Shown here one piece after another: positions 60,191-64,000 of a DNA stretch of 64,000 nucleotides. A model generated the notes under the pieces. The model ran no database searches, had not been told where the DNA came from, and worked only from the letters and a program-made list of their open reading frames with translations. Source of the DNA: Megascapheus bottae (taxonomy: Eukaryota > Chordata > Mammalia > Rodentia > Geomyidae); the NCBI GenBank assembly GCA_024803745.1, contig JANJXV010000014.1, positions 4,047,001 to 4,111,000 of the forward strand. The letters are read 5' to 3'. The position numbers and the translations under genes are program-made. The number at the start of each line of letters is the position of its first letter. Within the stretch, counting starts at the first letter, position 1.

Positions 60191-61308
60191 TTCACTCCTG
60201 TACCTCTGAACCTCTAGATTGCAATTTCTTACTTGGCACTTCTGACAGATGGCTTTATAGATTCTTTCAGATTCCTTTATCTGATACATAGTCAATTCTA
60301 TTATCGCTCACCCACCTCCTCTTCCAATCTTTGGCAGCAGCAAGTATTGCCTATCATAGATAGACCTATACAAATTGGCTTGCTGTTAATGGAAAACAGT
60401 TTGCCTGATTATGATACCTAGATATTAAACTCCCATCTGGCCTCTGAGGATAACTTGTAGAAAAAAATGTGTGGCAAGTCAATGACAGAATTCATAGCAA
60501 CATATAGACATTTTACCTCTGGGCTGAAATTTCTGGTTGTAATTGAGAAACTTCCAGAACTCCAGAAACTTCAGATGATACTAGACTTCTGAAACTATGT
60601 TTGTCTTTTTAAATTATTACTCTTATCTCATTCCACTTTTTCTCATTCCTTTAAGACATCTTAAAGATGAAAGTAGTGATTTGGACAAAAGTCAGAGCCT
60701 TGGGCTCTATCTCTAGGATCTCAAGCTACAATGTACAGTTAAGGCCTTCACAAGAGAGGATGAACATACCTTCAACTGCTGGGTATATAGAAGAAAATCA
60801 TCATGTGATGCCAATGTTACTTAATTTATGTCATCAGTATTTGCCTAGATATAGAAGTACTTCAAATTATCAAGCATCATGTTATCAACAAGTGATTTCT
60901 CAAGTCTAAGAATCTGTGGCTGGTTTATTGAGTAATGTTTAACATGAAAAATACTTCATTTTGCTGAAGTGTGTTTTTAAAGATTCTAGGTAACTTGCAA
61001 ATTTGATGATATGGATCTTTTAAGAAAATCTCTGTAAGATCCATGTGTAGAGTGAGAATCCAAGTTTCACCCCATCAAGGACCTCCAGACACAAAGTATA
61101 TGTTGTCTGAATGACTATTCCAGATGTTCAGAGTAATATCAAAGTCAAAGATTTAAAGAATTCATCTTGTCAAGGTTTCTACCTTATTTGCAAGTGAGAT
61201 AAATGTGGTACAGAGAATTCAAATGTTCACTCTCACAAGAAAAGATAGCAAATCTGAGCTTCCAATGCAAGTGTTTATTGGTCCAGTGTCTATTCCTATT
61301 TCAAATTA
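60191..61308. other. Intergenic, no gene recognised
   Basis: No family match. Confidence 0.5.
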
Positions 61309-61430
61309 AAAGAGAAGGAGAGGAGAGGAAGAGGGAGAAGACAGAGAGAAGAAATGGAGAAGAGAGGAGAGGAGAGGGGAGGGGAAGGGAGGGGAGGGGA
61401 GAGAAGGGGAGGGGAGGGGAGAGCAAGGAA
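61309..61430. repeat. Purine-rich (GGGGA)n-like tract
   Basis: About 110 bases of A and G only, dominated by ggggaggggaga units. Confidence 0.95.
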
Positions 61431-61569
61431 GAATCACAGTTCTACCCCAGTCAGAGAGTAGTTTTCAGTGAGGGTGATACTGACCCCTAGGGGACACTTG
61501 AAAAAAGGTTAAATTGCTTATTATAATTTTCTATTTTTTTCCTGCATATATATGTATATATACACACAT

Positions 61570-61733
61570 ATGACCCTATCCCTTGAACCACAGCCCCTCT
61601 TCTGGTTTTCTGGTGATTAAGTGGAGATAAGAGTCTCACGGACTTTGGTGCCCTGGCTGGCTTTGAAACGCTATCCTCAGATCTCAGCCCCCTGAGTAGC
61701 TAGGATTACAGGCGTGACCCATGGTGCCTGGCA
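61570..61733 (-). repeat. B1-like/Geo-like SINE, reverse
   Basis: cttgaaccacagcccctctt, gattaagtggagataagagt and agtagctaggattacaggcg. Confidence 0.85.
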
Positions 61734-61735
61734 TA

Positions 61736-62085
61736 CTGTATAATTTTTTAAATTTTATTTTATGGTAAAGGTGATGTGCAGAGGAGTCACAGTTAAGTAA
61801 GGTAATGAGTACATTCCTTTTTGAACAGTGTTATCTCTTCACTTCCCCACCTTCCCTTCCTTATCAAGTTATGATTCATTTCCAACTTACTGTCTAGTGA
61901 GTATCACTGTTGCATTGGTTCACATTTCATCTCACTCTTTCTGTGATCCCTTTCCCTTCCCCAAATCAGATAAACCTATATACAAGATAAAGGGTACTCA
62001 AATCAAACTGTGACTACAGGAAATAAACCAGATGGGAAAAAAACAACCAAAAACAAAATAAATAACTAAAAACAGTGTATGAGGA
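61736..62085. mobile_element. LINE-1 3' UTR-like element
   Basis: Shares taagtaaggtaatgagtaca and the later C-rich block with 25005-25560, here uninterrupted. Confidence 0.6.
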
Positions 62086-63007
62086 ACATCAGATATTTTT
62101 AATTTACCTGAAGTTTAATACATGAAAGAAAAGTTGTCCCACATGCAGTATAACTGGTATATATAATATTGGCACTTACATAGACAAGAAAACATAATTA
62201 TTTCAATCTTGAGCCTAACTTCATATTAAGTATAAAAATAAAATATATCTTAAAATATAATCTTATAAATATATATTCTTATATAATCTTATAAATATAT
62301 AATGTTATAAAATATAATCTTAAAAATATTTTCTGAAGGAAAGTTATACCAAACAGCAGCAATTATATATTCTTTCAGAAAATGGTATCACTCACAGCAT
62401 CTACCCATGAGCGTGGTATATGTTCTTGTCTATGTTCACTGCTACATTCTTGGTAGTTCAACATTTTAAAGTGATCTGTCCACTTCATATTGAAGTCCAT
62501 CATCATTCATTATAATTTTCTATTTTTTGTATTCTATAAACATAACATAGGCACTAACCATACTAATGGCTTTAAATAGGCCTTTAAAAATATTCCTTAT
62601 GCAAACAGACTGGAGTTTGGTATAAATCAAGGTCATAATAACTAGAAAAGAGGAGCATATACATATTTCTTTGACTTCCCCGGTCTTAAATATTAAGATA
62701 ACTTTTACTAGTTAAACATGATCAACAATAATGATATCTGTTGAAAGGAATTCAAAGAAAAAGGCTAACCTGTGAACAATTGGAGTTAAGCACACTTTAG
62801 TCAGTAAGGCAAATTCTATAAAAATGCAAAATATTTTTATGACTATATCTCAACCTATTCAGAATTCTTGAAAAAGTTTATGTTGTAAAAACATAACGAC
62901 GAAAGGTAGATCTACCTTGCAACAAAAGTAAGGCCCCGGAACTGTGGACAGAAAGGAAGAGAAATTCCCTTGCTTTACGATGCATTAGTGTTTTTCAAAA
63001 GATTTTT
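62086..63007. other. Intergenic, AT-rich
   Basis: Low-complexity AT at 62225-62330; otherwise unrecognised. Confidence 0.5.
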
Positions 63008-63220
63008 GGAAGCCAGATGCTGGTGGCTCATGCCTGTAATCCTAGCTACTCAGGAGGCTGAAATCTGAGGATCTCTGTTCAAAGTCTGTGAGACTCTTAT
63101 CTCCAATTAATAACCAGAAAACCAGAACAGGTACTGTGGCTCAAGTGGTAGAGCACTAGCCTTGAGCTGAAGAGCACAGGGATAGTGTCCAGGCCCAGAC
63201 TTTAAGTCCCATAACGGACA
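63008..63220 (+). repeat. B1-like/Geo-like SINE with target-site duplication
   Basis: Flanks aaaagatttttgg (62998-63010) and aaaagatttgggg mark the ends. Confidence 0.9.
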
Positions 63221-63798
63221 AAAAAAAGATTTGGGGAAGATAAAACTATGTAGAGTGGGTTAGATTACTCTTCATCTCTTTTCAAAATTTCCATTAAGTT
63301 TCTGATAATTTATTTTCAAATTAAAATGAGCTACTCTAATATTCACGGGATGCCTGTTTTCTGTTCATTTTACCATAGTAAATAAGTAAGGATACTGAAT
63401 AAATAAAATATTCAAGTTCTGAAAGGTTAAGTTAGGGAGAAATTATTGAAGCTATTGTCTAAAATCAATGGTTTTATTCAATGGAATAATCAGTTTGTTT
63501 GAAATAGAAATATTGCCAGTGCACTCTAAATTGTATTTTATTTATTAACATTCTTTTTGATAGGATTATTCAGAAACAAATCCACTGGATTATGTACACC
63601 AAAGATGAAATTATTATGATTGTAAAGTTATTTTATACTATTCTTTATATAATATGCTAATGTTCTACTTGGGACAATAGAAGTGCAGCAGCTAACATTT
63701 TGTTCATTCACCTAGAAAATATGTGCTGTGTTTATTATCTGCCAGCAATGTTTCTAGATATTTTATGGGAGAGTTAGAGAAACAAAAATAGATGAAGG

Positions 63799-63961
63799 TG
63801 GGCCGGGAGTTTGGCCTAGTGGTGGAGTGCTTGCCTGGCATGCACAAAGACCAGGATATGATTTCCTGGTAGCACAGACATAGAAAACAGCCAGAAGTGG
63901 TGCTGAAGCTCAAGTGGTAGAGCTCTAGCCTTGAGAAAGTCCAAGGGCTGACAAAAAAAAA
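63799..63961 (+). repeat. ID-like dimeric SINE with shortened right monomer
   Basis: aaagtccaag joins directly to ggctgacaaaaaa, skipping about 30 bases. Flanks aaaaatagatgaa and aaaaatggatgaa. Confidence 0.9.
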
Positions 63962-64000
63962 ATGGATGAAAGAAATACCTCTAGGAACTTACATTCTACT

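Overview
This window is vertebrate nuclear DNA, AT-rich and dense in SINEs, and it comes from a rodent. The diagnostic signal is about three dozen copies of two related dimeric SINEs. One has a tRNA-Ala/ID-like left monomer (gttcgattcctcagtaccaca core). The other has a B1/7SL-like left monomer (ggtggctcatgcctgtaatc core). Both end in the same right-hand monomer (ctcaagtggtagagc...gccttgag). An ID-like monomer joined to such a partner matches my recollection of the IDL-Geo SINE of Geomyoidea, so a kangaroo rat, pocket mouse or pocket gopher is the best guess. This is inference; no database was searched.

Only two intact protein-coding genes can be supported, both on the minus strand: GNG11 (coding exons 47597-47502 and 44119-43994, 73 aa) and GNGT1 (coding exons 57854-57759 and 54194-54066, 74 aa). 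They are neighbouring G-protein gamma subunits of the farnesylated class, each split by one intron after codon 32, as expected of tandem duplicates. In human the order is TFPI2-GNGT1-GNG11-BET1. TFPI2 would be expected beyond base 64000 and BET1 before base 1, and neither was recognised here. GNGT1 is the rod transducin gamma subunit; GNG11 is broadly expressed. The two share a membrane-anchoring mechanism but serve different receptor pathways.

Layout. 1-3.9 kb: SINE, MIR and unique sequence. 3.96-6.46 kb: a PDHA1 processed pseudogene on the minus strand, bounded by a target-site duplication, with 5' UTR, the first ~128 codons, a large internal deletion and what is probably the 3' UTR with a poly(A) tail. 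7.4-43.7 kb: a gene desert of SINEs, LINE-1 3' ends, MIRs, microsatellites and unrecognised sequence. It includes two short insertions that look like retrocopied 3' UTR ends (25.0-25.4 and 38.9-39.05 kb) and an inverted pair of dispersed repeats 20 kb apart. 43.7-48.1 kb: GNG11. 48.1-53.8 kb: intergenic, with an exon-like block at 48601-48689. 53.85-58.2 kb: GNGT1. 58.2-64 kb: upstream flank with repeats.

No new multi-gene system was found. The most useful second looks are the retrocopies with target-site duplications, the unexplained exon-like block, the GNG11 CIIS terminus and the two GNGT1 coiled-coil substitutions. Alignments were made by eye; percentages are estimates.
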